From positions 186,001 through 250,000 of the forward strand of contig NZ_BMVW01000002.1 of NCBI RefSeq assembly GCF_014650915.1: a stretch of 64,000 nt of DNA, in the 5' to 3' direction. Position numbers and translations under genes: made by a program. This DNA is from Streptomyces poonensis. GTDB taxonomy: Bacteria > Actinomycetota > Actinomycetes > Streptomycetales > Streptomycetaceae. Of this stretch, positions 49,443 through 58,370 are shown in pieces. Positions within the stretch are counted from its first letter, which is position 1. Each line of letters opens with the position of its first letter. The notes under the pieces are model-generated. The model ran no database searches. It worked only from the letters and a program-made list of their open reading frames with translations, and was not told the origin of the DNA.

Positions 49443-51035
49443 TCAGGTGACGGGCTGCCCGGAGGCGCGGCGTACGCCGGCCACGGCCACCACGGCGCCC
49501 ACGACGCACAGCACACCGGCGACGAGCACGGAGGTGTGCACACCGTTCATGAAGGCCTGGTGGCTTCCCTCGATGACGGCGCCCTTGAGCTGGGCGGGCA
49601 TCTCGCCGGAGACCGGGGCGACACCCATGGCCACCGCGTCCTTCGCCTCCTCCAGGCCGGTGGCGGCGGCCGCGGGCACGCCGGCGGAGGTCAGTTCGCC
49701 GGTGAGGGTCGAGCCGACCCGGCTGCTGATGAGCGAGACCAGCACGGAGGTGCCGAGCGCGCCGCCGATCTGCAGCGCGGTCGCCTGCAGACCGCCCGCC
49801 ACGCCGCCGTCCCTGACCGGCGCGTTGCCGACGATGGCGTCGGAGGAGGACGACATCACCATGCCCACACCGAGGCCGAGCGCGATGAACGGCGGCCACA
49901 TCGTGGTGTACGAGGAGTCGGCGCTCCAGCTGAGCATGATGAAGCAGGCGATCGCCTGCAGGGCCATGCCGAGGGGCATGGTGAGCCGCGGTCCGAACCT
50001 GTCCGTCAGCGCCGCGCCGAGCGGGGAGGCCACGACGGAGGCGAGGCTCAGCGGCAGGGTGCGCACACCGGCCTCGACGGGGCTGAATCCGCGCACGTTC
50101 TGCAGGTACAGCATGACGAAGAAGATCACGCCGAGCAGCACGAAGAAGTTCAGCGCGGTGATGACCGTGCCGATGGTCAGCGCCCGGTTGCGGAACAGGC
50201 GCATGGGCAGCAGCGGGGCCGCGACCCGGGTCTCGTAGAAGCCGAAGACGAGGAGGACCACCACACCGGCCGCCATCGCGCCCAGGGTGCCGCCCGAGGT
50301 CCAGCCCCACGTCTCGCCCTTGACCACGCCGAACACGAGGGCGAGCAGCCCGAGGGCCAGCAGCAGGACGCCGACGATGTCGAACTTCTCGTCCTTGGCG
50401 GCGTCGTTCTTGCTCTGCGGCAGGACGATGACGCTGAAGACGAGCGCGATGATTCCGATGGGGGCGTTGATGTAGAACACGGACTCCCAGTTGACGTGCT
50501 CCACGAGGAGGCCGCCGACGATGGGACCGAGGGCGGTGGAGACCGAGGAGACCATGGCCCAGATGCCGACCGCCATGCCGAACTTCTTCGGCGGGAAGAC
50601 GGCCCTCAGCATGCCGAGGGTGTTGGGCATCAGCAGGGCACCGAAGAAGCCCTGCACCGCGCGGAAGGCGATGACGCCCTCGATGGACCCGGCGAGCCCG
50701 ATGGCGACGGACGCGACGGTGAAGCCCGCGACGCCGACGAGGTAGAAGGTACGGCGCCCGAAGCGGTCACCGAGCTTGCCGCCGAGGATCAGCGCGGCGG
50801 CGAGGGCCAGCAGGTAGGAGTTGGTGACCCACTGGAGGTCGGAGGTGGAGGCCTGAAGGTCCCGGCCGATCTCGGGGTTGGCGATCGAGACGACCGAACC
50901 GTCCAGGCCGACCATGAAGAGACCGAAGGCGACGGCTATCAGCGTCAGCCACGGGTTGGCCCGGCGGCCGCGAGGCTGGTCCGCGGGCGACGCCTGGGTG
51001 GGCGGAGCGGAGGAGTCGGTGGTTGCGGAGGGCAT
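49443..51035 (-). CDS. MFS drug transporter, EmrB/QacA type (DHA2, 14 TM)
   Basis: This 530-residue protein has TM1 with FMVGLDGSVVSIANPEIGRD (motif D1), LGGKLGDRFGRRTFYLVGVA (motif A) and IVGGLLVEHVNWESVFYINA (motif C), giving a 14-TM proton antiporter. It follows a MarR gene on the same strand (161-bp gap), so its expression is probably controlled by MarR and a drug-like ligand. A hairpin lies in the gap. The C-terminal half contains a ~100-residue loop rich in Ala/Gly. Confidence 0.92.
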   Translation of the reverse strand: MPSATTDSSAPPTQASPADQPRGRRANPWLTLIAVAFGLFMVGLDGSVVSIANPEIGRDLQASTSDLQWVTNSYLLALAAALILGGKLGDRFGRRTFYLVGVAGFTVASVAIGLAGSIEGVIAFRAVQGFFGALLMPNTLGMLRAVFPPKKFGMAVGIWAMVSSVSTALGPIVGGLLVEHVNWESVFYINAPIGIIALVFSVIVLPQSKNDAAKDEKFDIVGVLLLALGLLALVFGVVKGETWGWTSGGTLGAMAAGVVVLLVFGFYETRVAAPLLPMRLFRNRALTIGTVITALNFFVLLGVIFFVMLYLQNVRGFSPVEAGVRTLPLSLASVVASPLGAALTDRFGPRLTMPLGMALQAIACFIMLSWSADSSYTTMWPPFIALGLGVGMVMSSSSDAIVGNAPVRDGGVAGGLQATALQIGGALGTSVLVSLISSRVGSTLTGELTSAGVPAAAATGLEEAKDAVAMGVAPVSGEMPAQLKGAVIEGSHQAFMNGVHTSVLVAGVLCVVGAVVAVAGVRRASGQPVT

Positions 51036-51075
51036 GACTGTGGTGCCTTGTCCTTACGAGTACATGGAGAGAGGC

Positions 51076-51099
51076 GCGGACGGGAACGGGCCCGTCCGC
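51076..51099. terminator. Hairpin between MarR and MFS genes
   Basis: A perfect 9-bp stem (GCGGACGGG / CCCGTCCGC) around a 6-nt loop lies 40 bp before the MFS start. As a partial terminator or attenuator in the marR-MFS transcript it would lower pump expression relative to marR. Confidence 0.55.
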
Positions 51100-51196
51100 G
51101 TGACATGAGGAGAACCGGCGACCGGCAAGGGAAACGGCGACCGCGCGAGACCCCTGGCGGGGCACGCGGAGGACCGGGGTGCGGGTCGGCCCGCGA

Positions 51197-51667
51197 TCAG
51201 ACGCGGGCGTGCAGGTGCTGGGTGAGTGCCGAGAGCGCGCTCAGGGCGGAGCCCAGAGCGTCCAGCTCGCCCTCGGTCAGGGCACGCAGCGCCCCGGCGA
51301 GATGGGAACCCATCAGGCGCTCGACGTCGGCGACCTGTCGCCGGGCGGTCGGAGTGAGGTGCAGATGCGCGACCCTCTTGTCCGCCGCGTCCTGCCGGCG
51401 CTCCAGCAGTCCCTGCTCGGTCAGCTGGGTGACCAGCGCGCTGACGTTGTTCGGTTTCATCAGCAGGGCCTCGGCCGCCGCGCGCACGGTGACGCCGTCG
51501 TTCTCCTCGACGTGACGGAGCAGGGCGAGCTGGGCCTCGGAGGGCTTGGGGTGCTCGTACCCCCGCGCGACCTGCCGGTCGAGAGCCCGAGTCAGCACCG
51601 GCAGGCACGCCACGAGCCCTGCGGCCACGTGGTCGATGTCCTGGGCGGACGCATGGTTCTCGGGCAT
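51197..51667 (-). CDS. MarR-family transcriptional regulator
   Basis: This 156-residue winged-helix protein contains ALLRHVEENDGVTVRAAAEA then LLMKPNNVSALVTQLTEQGL (helix-turn-helix) and RRQDAADKRVAHLHLTPTAR (wing, with the conserved DxR). It controls the EmrB-like pump directly downstream. The promoter places the transcription start at or next to the ATG, so translation would be leaderless. A CATAC-N5-GTATG dyad overlaps the start codon and is the likely autoregulatory operator. Confidence 0.93.
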   Translation of the reverse strand: MPENHASAQDIDHVAAGLVACLPVLTRALDRQVARGYEHPKPSEAQLALLRHVEENDGVTVRAAAEALLMKPNNVSALVTQLTEQGLLERRQDAADKRVAHLHLTPTARRQVADVERLMGSHLAGALRALTEGELDALGSALSALSALTQHLHARV

Positions 51668-51703
51668 ACCCCCAGTATGTCTATGAGGCGATACCTATGT
51701 CAA
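51665..51703 (-). promoter_or_regulatory. Promoter and operator of the marR-MFS unit
   Basis: On the minus strand TTGACA (51703-51698), an 18-bp spacer and CATACT (51679-51674) end 6 bp before the marR ATG (51667), so transcription should start at the ATG. The dyad CATAC-CCCCA-GTATG (51665-51679) covers the -10 element and start codon. Direct CTATG repeats upstream (51681 and 51695) may be further half-sites. Confidence 0.65.
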
Positions 51704-51731
51704 AGCACCCAACGGGTGTCCGGCCTCCCGC

Positions 51732-52391
51732 TCAGCCGTTCGCGGGAAGTCCCGAGCCGTCGGCGGTGAGGGAGCGCAGCAGACGGTCGAGGTAGCCGTG
51801 CAGCCGGCCCGGCATGTCGTACGTCGCGGGGGCGAGCGACCACTGCAGCTGCAGTCCGTCCATGACGGCGGCGATCTCGGAGGCGACGCGCTCGCAGTCG
51901 GTGTCCGGCCCGAGCTCGCCCCGCTCGACGGCGGCGCGCAGCGTCCCGGCGATCTGTCCGACGACCGCGCGGTAGCGGCGGACGAAGTAGTCGTGGGCGG
52001 GGTGACCCAGCTCGCCCGCCTCGGCGGCCAGGACGTTGAACATCCGGGTGCGGCCGGGCCGCTCGCTGTTGAACCGGGCCAGGTCGACGATCGACTCGAA
52101 GGCCTCGACCGCGGTGCGCGGCTCGAGCGAGAAGAACCGCGCGACATCCTGCTCGTCACTGTGCCGCAGGACCGAGACGAGCAGGTCCTCCTTGCTGCGG
52201 AAGTGATGCAGCAGACCACCCTGGGTGATGCCGACGTCCTTGGCGATGCGCGCCAGCGACGAGGCGTGGAACCCCCACTGCGCGAAGTGTTCGACGGCGA
52301 CGTCCAGGATCCGGGCACGGCGCTCGTCGCCCACGGCGTAGCTGCCGCGAGCCGCGGATTTACGGGGCTTACGGCCCTGGTCTCGGTCCAT
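51732..52391 (-). CDS. TetR-family regulator of the adjacent sugar-transport/GH3 genes
   Basis: This 219-residue protein (start ATG 52391; 52421 possible) has RARILDVAVEHFAQWGFHAS then SLARIAKDVGITQGGLLHHF (TetR helix-turn-helix). The C-terminal half matches the TetR group next to MFS-glycosidase operons in Streptomyces. It is divergent from the MFS/GH3 genes, with an 18-bp dyad in between, and is their likely repressor, induced by the transported glycoside. Confidence 0.9.
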   Translation of the reverse strand: MDRDQGRKPRKSAARGSYAVGDERRARILDVAVEHFAQWGFHASSLARIAKDVGITQGGLLHHFRSKEDLLVSVLRHSDEQDVARFFSLEPRTAVEAFESIVDLARFNSERPGRTRMFNVLAAEAGELGHPAHDYFVRRYRAVVGQIAGTLRAAVERGELGPDTDCERVASEIAAVMDGLQLQWSLAPATYDMPGRLHGYLDRLLRSLTADGSGLPANG

Positions 52392-52456
52392 GACGATCAC
52401 CCTAATCCGTGCCCCCGACAAGCCCTCAGGGGGTGTGATTCAAGCCACCCACGAAA

Positions 52457-52474
52457 ACCTATTGCCTACTCGGT
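52457..52474. promoter_or_regulatory. Candidate operator for the TetR of the MFS/GH3 locus
   Basis: ACCTATTGCCTACTCGGT has inexact ACC-A-T / A-T-GGT symmetry and lies about midway between the divergent starts (66 bp from the TetR gene and 66 bp from the MFS gene). The dyad is weak; its position in the only A/T-rich patch of the gap is the main argument. Confidence 0.4.
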
Positions 52475-52540
52475 TTCTGCGTCTACGGTGAGGGCGCCTG
52501 GACGGCGAGGAAGCCGTCCCCTCCCCTCTGGAGAGCCGTC

Positions 52541-53827
52541 ATGGCCGTCATCCCCGATGCCGCGCCGGGTGCCGAGTCCCCCGTGCCGACCGTGTTCCCC
52601 TCGCCTCAGCCCGCTTCCAAAGCGCTGGTTTTCGGCCTCGCCCTCGCCCAGTTCGGCGTGATGCTCTCGCTGCTGACACCGGTGATGGTCACGCTGGCGC
52701 TGCGCGTCGCGCAGATCGTCCCGGAGGACGGCCGGAGTGCCGCCCTGGGCCAGGTCCTCTCCCTCGGCGCGGTCCTGGCGATGATCGGCAATCCGGTCTT
52801 CGGCTCGCTCTCCGACCGCACCCGCGGCCGCTTCGGACGCCGCCGGCCCTGGCTGGTCGGCGGTATGGCGGCCGGCTTCCTCGGGCTGCTGGTGGTCGCC
52901 CTCGGCGGCAGCGTCCCGGTCCTGATGCTCGGCTGGGCGCTGGCCCAGCTCGGCGGCAACGCCGCCCTGTCGGCGGTCGTCGCCTGCGTCCCCGACCTGG
53001 TGCCCGAGCAGCAGCGCGGCAAGGTCTCCGGCATCGTCGGCATGATGACGTCCGTGGCGATGATCGTGGGCACCGTCCTGGCGAACGCCTTCGCCGACGA
53101 CCTCGCGCTGGCCTTCGTCGTGCCGGCCGTCATCGGGCTCGCCGGTGTCCTCTGCCTGGCCTCGGTCATGAAGGACCGCCCCGCCGCGCCGGGCGCCTTC
53201 GCGCCGTACAGCCTGCGCGAGTTCCTGCGCTCGTTCTACGTCAACCCCAGGCGGCACCCCGACTTCGCCTGGAACTTCGCCGGCCGCTTCCTGGTCTTCA
53301 CCGGCATGTCCTGCGTGACCAGCTACCAGGTCTACTTCCTGATGGACCGGCTCGGGTACAGCGACGCGGAGGTCTCCGGGAAGATCCTCGTCGCCACGGT
53401 CGCCATGGTCGTGGCGGTCGTCGCCGGTTCGCTCGTCGGCGGCTCCCTGTCCGACCGGTCGGGCCGCCGCAAGCCGTACGTCTTCGGCTCGTCGATCCTG
53501 GTCGCCGTCGGCCTGTTCCTGGTCGCCACCGCGTACTCCTTCCCCGCGTTCGTCGTCGCCATGGTCGTCTTCGGATTCGGCGAGGGCCTGTACCTGTCGG
53601 TCGACGTGGCGCTCGCCGCGGCGGTCCTGCCGAACCCGGAGGAGGCCGCGAAGGACATGGGCGTCCTCAACATCGGCAACGCGCTCCCCCAGTCCCTCGT
53701 CCCCATCGTGGCTCCCGCCCTGCTCGCCGTCGGCGGCGGCGGGAACTACGGGGTCCTCTTCCTCTTCGGCGGCGTCGCGTCCGTGCTCGGTGCGCTCGCC
53801 GTCCAGTTCGTCCGCAGCGTCAAGTAG
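52541..53827 (+). CDS. MFS transporter, GPH/sugar-type
   Basis: This 428-residue, 12-TM protein has GNPVFGSLSDRTRGRFGRRR then PWLVGGMAAGFLG (the RTRxRxGRRRPW motif seen in glycoside-pentoside-hexuronide-like symporters) and a second copy SLVGGSLSDRSGRRKPYVFG. It probably imports the glucoside or oligosaccharide that the following GH3 hydrolyses. GGAG precedes the ATG. It shares an operon with GH3 (gap 24 bp) under the divergent TetR. Confidence 0.9.
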   Translation: MAVIPDAAPGAESPVPTVFPSPQPASKALVFGLALAQFGVMLSLLTPVMVTLALRVAQIVPEDGRSAALGQVLSLGAVLAMIGNPVFGSLSDRTRGRFGRRRPWLVGGMAAGFLGLLVVALGGSVPVLMLGWALAQLGGNAALSAVVACVPDLVPEQQRGKVSGIVGMMTSVAMIVGTVLANAFADDLALAFVVPAVIGLAGVLCLASVMKDRPAAPGAFAPYSLREFLRSFYVNPRRHPDFAWNFAGRFLVFTGMSCVTSYQVYFLMDRLGYSDAEVSGKILVATVAMVVAVVAGSLVGGSLSDRSGRRKPYVFGSSILVAVGLFLVATAYSFPAFVVAMVVFGFGEGLYLSVDVALAAAVLPNPEEAAKDMGVLNIGNALPQSLVPIVAPALLAVGGGGNYGVLFLFGGVASVLGALAVQFVRSVK

Positions 53828-53851
53828 CGTCCAGTAAGGCAGAAGTCAGTG

Positions 53852-55642
53852 ATGAAGTCCCGTCCCGCAGTACGCAACGAGGGTCACCCCTACCAGAACC
53901 CCGAACTCCCGGTCGAGCAGCGGGTCGAGGACCTCCTGACCCGTATGACGGTCGCCGAGAAGGCGGGCCAGCTCTTCCACACCATGCTCGCCATGAAGCC
54001 GGACGGCGCAACGGTCGAGAAGGGCGACCCGGGCATGGTGGAGCTGGACACCACCCACATGCTGCACGGCCAGTACCTGACCCACTTCAACCTGCTGGGC
54101 ACCTACGAGCCCGCCGCCATGGCCCGCTGGCAGAACACCCTCCAGGCGATGGCGGCGGACACCCGCCTCGGCATCCCGGTGACCCTCTCCACGGACCCGC
54201 GTCACGCCTTCACCGACAACGTCGGCACCTCCTTCAACGCGGGAGCGTTCTCGGCCTGGCCCGAGCCGCTGGGCCTGGCGGCGCTGGGCGACCCGGAGCT
54301 GGTGTACGAGTTCGCGGACACGGTACGGCGCGAGTACCTGGCCGTGGGGTTCCGGGTCGCCCTGCACCCGCAGATCGACCTGGCGACGGAGCCCCGCTGG
54401 TCCCGCCAGAGCGGCACGTTCGGCTCGGACGCGGCCCTCGCCTCGCGGCTCGTCCGCGCGTATGTGCGCGGGCTGCAGGGCGACCGGCTGGGCAGGCACT
54501 CGGTGTCCGCCATGGTCAAGCACTTCCCCGGCGGCGGTCCGCAGCAGGACGGCGAGGATCCGCACTTCCCGCACGGCAAGGAGCAGGTCTACCCGGGAGG
54601 CATGCGCGATCTGCACCTGGAGCCCTTCAAGGCGGCGATCGCCGCGGGATGCGCGCAGATGATGCCGTCCTACGGCCAGCCGATCGGCACCGACTGGGAG
54701 GAGGTCGGCTTCGGTCTCAACCAGGGCGTCGTCCAGGGGCTGCTCCGTGACCGGCTCGGCTTCGACGGCATCGTCTGCACCGACTGGGGCCTCATCACCG
54801 ACGCCGCCATCTTCGGCGAGGTGCACCCGGCGCGGGCCTGGGGCCTGGAGTCCCTCCCGGAGATCGACAAGGTGGCGCGGGTGCTGGCGGCGGGGTGCGA
54901 CCAGTTCGGCGGCGAGGCCTGCCCCGAACTCGTGGTGGAACTGGTCGAGTCGGGCCGCGTCCCGGAGTACCGTCTCGACGCGTCGTTGCGGCGGATCCTG
55001 CGCGAGAAGTTCGTCCTCGGTCTGTTCGACGACCCGTACGTCGACGTGGACGCGGCGGCCGAGACCGTCGGCCGCGCCGACTTCCGGGAGGCCGGCGCGC
55101 GGGCCCAGCGCCGCTCGCTGACCCTGCTCACCAACACCGACCGGACCCTGCCGGTGACCGCGACCGCGACCGCACGGCCGAAGCTGTACGTCGAGAACGT
55201 CCGCGAGGAGGTGGCCGGCGAGTACGGGCGGGTGGTCACGGACGCCGCCGACGCGGACCTGGCGATCCTCCGCCTGCGCACCCCCTACGAGCACCGCGCC
55301 AACAAGTTCGAGTCCTTCTTCCACTCCGGCCCCCTCACCTTCCCCGAGGAGGAGCTGAAGCCGGTCCTCGACCTCCTCGACACCGTCCCGACGGTCGTCT
55401 GCATCAACCTGGAACGGGCCGCGGTCATCCCGGAGATCGCGGAGCGGGCCGCCGCGCTGATCGCCGACTACGGTGCGAGCGACGCCGCGCTGCTCGACGT
55501 GGTGTTCGGCCGGGCCAGGCCGGAGGGGCGCCTGCCGTTCGAACTCCCCCGGTCCATGGAGGCGGTGGCGGCCTCCCGCCCCGACGTCCCCAACGACACG
55601 GTGGACCCCGTCTTCCCCCACGGGGCGGGCCTCACCCTGTGA
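53852..55642 (+). CDS. Glycoside hydrolase family 3 (beta-glucosidase-like), cytoplasmic
   Basis: This 596-residue GH3 enzyme has an (alpha/beta)8 domain with SAMVKHFPGGGPQQDGEDPH (the KHFxG(D/E) block) and FDGIVCTDWGLITDAAIFGE, where the Asp in TDWG is the catalytic nucleophile. The C-terminal alpha/beta sandwich with SGPLTFPEEELKPVLDLLDT follows. There is no signal peptide, so it acts on imported glycosides. GTG 53849 is an alternative start. It is co-transcribed with the MFS gene. Confidence 0.93.
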   Translation: MKSRPAVRNEGHPYQNPELPVEQRVEDLLTRMTVAEKAGQLFHTMLAMKPDGATVEKGDPGMVELDTTHMLHGQYLTHFNLLGTYEPAAMARWQNTLQAMAADTRLGIPVTLSTDPRHAFTDNVGTSFNAGAFSAWPEPLGLAALGDPELVYEFADTVRREYLAVGFRVALHPQIDLATEPRWSRQSGTFGSDAALASRLVRAYVRGLQGDRLGRHSVSAMVKHFPGGGPQQDGEDPHFPHGKEQVYPGGMRDLHLEPFKAAIAAGCAQMMPSYGQPIGTDWEEVGFGLNQGVVQGLLRDRLGFDGIVCTDWGLITDAAIFGEVHPARAWGLESLPEIDKVARVLAAGCDQFGGEACPELVVELVESGRVPEYRLDASLRRILREKFVLGLFDDPYVDVDAAAETVGRADFREAGARAQRRSLTLLTNTDRTLPVTATATARPKLYVENVREEVAGEYGRVVTDAADADLAILRLRTPYEHRANKFESFFHSGPLTFPEEELKPVLDLLDTVPTVVCINLERAAVIPEIAERAAALIADYGASDAALLDVVFGRARPEGRLPFELPRSMEAVAASRPDVPNDTVDPVFPHGAGLTL

Positions 55643-55798
55643 CCCACCCTGTCGTGGCGTACGCCTGACAAGTGTCATGTGTTTCCGTGCACAGGATCCT
55701 TCTGTGGGAGGAGGGCCGCCACCGGTCTCGCGACCAGGATGGGTGCCCCATGCACACACCGAAGTGTGCGGCACCGAGCGAGACAGGAGTGACCGCCC

Positions 55799-57199
55799 GT
55801 GCGCCTCGCCCGCCCGAGCACCGTCCACCCTCCGGCGCGGAAGAGATTCCACCTGGCCACAGCCGCCGCGACCGCCGTCCTCTCGCTGGCGGTCGCGGCG
55901 GTACCGGCGCAGGCGGCGTCCCAGCCGTCCGTCGCGGCCGGCACGTCCAGCACATCCAGCACGTCCACGGCGGCGTCGTCCCTGACCGGCGGCCTCGACC
56001 GCAAGGCCCTCCGCGAGTCGCTGGAGGCGTTCCACGACGCCGGGATGTACGGCGCCTTCTCGGCGGTCCGCGACGGCGGCGCGCAGTGGCGGGGGGCCGC
56101 CGGGGTCGCCGACGTGGACACCGGGCGGCCGGTGCGGCCGGACTTCGAGCACCGGATCGGCAGCATCACCAAGACCTTCACCGCGGTGGCCGTCCTCCAG
56201 CAGGCCGACCGCGGGCGCATCGACCTCGACGCGCCCGTCGGCCGCTACCTGCCCGACCTCATACCGGGCGAACGCGGCCGCGAGGTGACGGTCCGGATGT
56301 TGCTCAACCACACCAGCGGCATCGGCGACCACATACTGGGCGCCTTCCCCGCCCTCGCCACCGACGACCCCGGCAAGGCGCTCGACGAAGGCCGCTTCAA
56401 GCACTGGGAACCCGAGGAACTGGTCCGGTTCGGCCTCGCCGCCCAGCCGGTCGCGGAGCGCGGCACGTACGCCTACTCCAACACCAACTACGTCATCGCC
56501 GGGCTGCTGCTGGAGAAGGTCACCGGCCAGGACGCCGAGGACTACATCACCCGGCAGGTGATCCGTAAGGCCGGGCTGCGGCACACCTACTTCCCGGACT
56601 CTCCCCGTATCTCCGGACCGCACGCGAAGATGTACGAGTCGATGTACGGCTATATCGACCCGGCCCGCGACTACAGCGTCTACGACATGTCCTGGGCCGG
56701 TACGGCCGGGGCGATGGTCTCGACGATGCAGGACCTCAACGACTTCTACCGCCAGTTGCTCGGCGGGAAGCTGCTCGGCGCCGACGAGCTGCGCGCCATG
56801 AAGACCACCGTCCCGATGTACGAAACGCCCCCGGGCGAGGAGGCCCTGGCCCGCTACGGCCTCGGCATCTACACCCAGCAGATGCCCGACGGCGACTGGT
56901 ACTGGGGTCATGACGGAGCCGTCTTCGGGGCCGGCACCTGGGCGATGTCCAGCGAGGACGGCCGCCGGCAGGTGGCCCTGGGCTTCAACCTGATGAAGTA
57001 CCAGCGATACGACGAGAACAACGTCCCGCTGCCGGATCCCATCGGGGAGGCGCTCAACGACTACGCGATCGGGGCGCTCACCGGCGTGTTCCCGTCGGCG
57101 TCGGCCACCCCGTCCGCCCCTCAGCGCCGGCAGCAGGCCGCCCCCGACCCACTGACCGTCACCCCGCCCCTCGTCACGCCGGAGCAGCTGCGCCACTGA
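55799..57199 (+). CDS. Secreted serine hydrolase (class C beta-lactamase/D-Ala-D-Ala carboxypeptidase fold)
   Basis: This 466-residue protein has a signal peptide (RFHLATAAATAVLSLAVAAV then PAQA) and a Ser/Thr-rich linker. The active-site motifs are S122-x-x-K (SITK in GSITKTFTAVAVL), Y-S-N (TYAYSNTNYVIAGLL) and HDG (YWGHDGAVFGAGTW, replacing KTG). It belongs to the beta-lactamase-related serine hydrolases, which may act on D-amino-acid peptides or esters. The C-terminal ~40 residues are Pro/Ala/Gln-rich. GTG 55799 follows GGAG. It is not linked to an obvious beta-lactam locus. Confidence 0.9.
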   Translation: MRLARPSTVHPPARKRFHLATAAATAVLSLAVAAVPAQAASQPSVAAGTSSTSSTSTAASSLTGGLDRKALRESLEAFHDAGMYGAFSAVRDGGAQWRGAAGVADVDTGRPVRPDFEHRIGSITKTFTAVAVLQQADRGRIDLDAPVGRYLPDLIPGERGREVTVRMLLNHTSGIGDHILGAFPALATDDPGKALDEGRFKHWEPEELVRFGLAAQPVAERGTYAYSNTNYVIAGLLLEKVTGQDAEDYITRQVIRKAGLRHTYFPDSPRISGPHAKMYESMYGYIDPARDYSVYDMSWAGTAGAMVSTMQDLNDFYRQLLGGKLLGADELRAMKTTVPMYETPPGEEALARYGLGIYTQQMPDGDWYWGHDGAVFGAGTWAMSSEDGRRQVALGFNLMKYQRYDENNVPLPDPIGEALNDYAIGALTGVFPSASATPSAPQRRQQAAPDPLTVTPPLVTPEQLRH

Positions 57200-57277
57200 G
57201 CCGTACGGTCCCGGCGCCCTCCTCACGGGCGGGGGCACCGGGCGACGGACCTGTGCGTACTGGCATCCTTCCTGTCC

Positions 57278-57865
57278 ATGAACGGACATGAGCCGGGCGA
57301 CAAGACGGGTGGCGGGGCGGTCAATGGTCACGGGGGCGTCGGTGCCGGTGTGACCTTAGGGCTGCTGGCCGCGTGGGCGGTGCACGACCTGGAGGAGGTG
57401 GCCACGGTGCCGGGCTGGACGCGCAGCCGGGTTCCGGAGCTGCGGGGACGCTTGCCGCAGGTACCGGAGCGGCTGTGGCAGCGGCTGGAGTCCATCGACG
57501 GGCGTGAGTTCACCACGGCTGTCGCGGGGATGGGCCTGGTGGTCGCCGCCGCCGCTGCCGCTGGGCACCGTACCGGTGGACGTTCCCGCTTCTACCAAGG
57601 GGCACTCAACGGGTTCGGCCTGCATGCGCTGGTGCACCTGGCTCAGGCGGCGGCCGTCCGCGGATACACGCCGGGTGCGGTCACGTCCCCGCTGGTGGTC
57701 ATCCCCTTCACGGTGTGGGCCCGCGGCCGACTGCGCGGAGCCGGGGTGCTGCGCCCCTCCCGGCCGCGTGGCGCCGTCCAGGGACTGGCGCTCGCCATGG
57801 CGGCGACGGCCGGGACACATGCGGTGGCGCGACGGCTTCTGAGCCGGCGCCGATCGGCATCGTGA
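57278..57865 (+). CDS. HXXEE-domain membrane protein
   Basis: This 195-residue protein has the defining motif in AWAVHDLEEVATVPGWTRSR (HDLEE) within the first hydrophobic helix, then several more hydrophobic segments (TAVAGMGLVVAAAAAAGHRT, LNGFGLHALVHLAQAAAVRG, AVTSPLVVIPFTVWARGRLR). The conserved His/Glu residues suggest metal binding in a small membrane enzyme of unknown function. It is followed by a 143-residue hypothetical gene with a 9-bp gap, likely an operon. Confidence 0.85.
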   Translation: MNGHEPGDKTGGGAVNGHGGVGAGVTLGLLAAWAVHDLEEVATVPGWTRSRVPELRGRLPQVPERLWQRLESIDGREFTTAVAGMGLVVAAAAAAGHRTGGRSRFYQGALNGFGLHALVHLAQAAAVRGYTPGAVTSPLVVIPFTVWARGRLRGAGVLRPSRPRGAVQGLALAMAATAGTHAVARRLLSRRRSAS

Positions 57866-57874
57866 AGTGCTGTC

Positions 57875-58306
57875 GTGCTGCTGAGACGGATCGCCGAGGT
57901 CGCGCACGAGCCCCTGGTCCTGGAGCCGGCCGACCGGCGGGTGGAGTGGGACGCCAACACCTGGTGGCTGAGTGCGGAGGAGCGGGACCGCAGGTCGTTG
58001 TCCGTCCCCGACGTGGTGGCCGCCTTCGAGCGGACCGCTTCCGTCATCCGGGACCGCATCCGTGAGCAAGGCTTCGTCGGAGTGGCGACGTTCTACGTAT
58101 GGCACGACCCACAGGCCGGGCAGCTCCGTTGCTCGACCGGGTCGGTGCCCCCGGACGCGTTGCCGTTCGGTGGCGGCTACGTGCCTTCCGGGGATCTCGA
58201 GCCGGTCGTGGAGGAGTTCCTGACGGACAGTGAGGGGACCGGAGCCGGGCGGGAGAGCGCGCCCTTGCGTGTCTGGGTCAGCGGTGTCGGAGCTGCCCGG
58301 CCCTGA
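57875..58306 (+). CDS. Hypothetical protein (143 aa)
   Basis: From GTG 57875, [40 protein letters not shown] and [20 protein letters not shown] form a soluble, mixed alpha/beta protein with a well-balanced composition. I do not recognise a family. It is probably translationally coupled to the HXXEE gene. An in-frame later start is possible because the ribosome site is poor. Confidence 0.65.
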   Translation: MLLRRIAEVAHEPLVLEPADRRVEWDANTWWLSAEERDRRSLSVPDVVAAFERTASVIRDRIREQGFVGVATFYVWHDPQAGQLRCSTGSVPPDALPFGGGYVPSGDLEPVVEEFLTDSEGTGAGRESAPLRVWVSGVGAARP

Positions 58307-58370
58307 GCCCCGCACTGAGCCGATGTGCAAAAGCGGTGGACAGAGATCACGCGAGCGGCAGACTGACGCC

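Noticed and set aside
53846..57331. 1161-codon minus-strand open frame opposite the GH3 and serine hydrolase genes
   Set aside because: It is the mirror frame of two clear genes with complete catalytic motifs, is Arg/Gly/His/Val-rich without domains, and arises from G/C-rich third positions.
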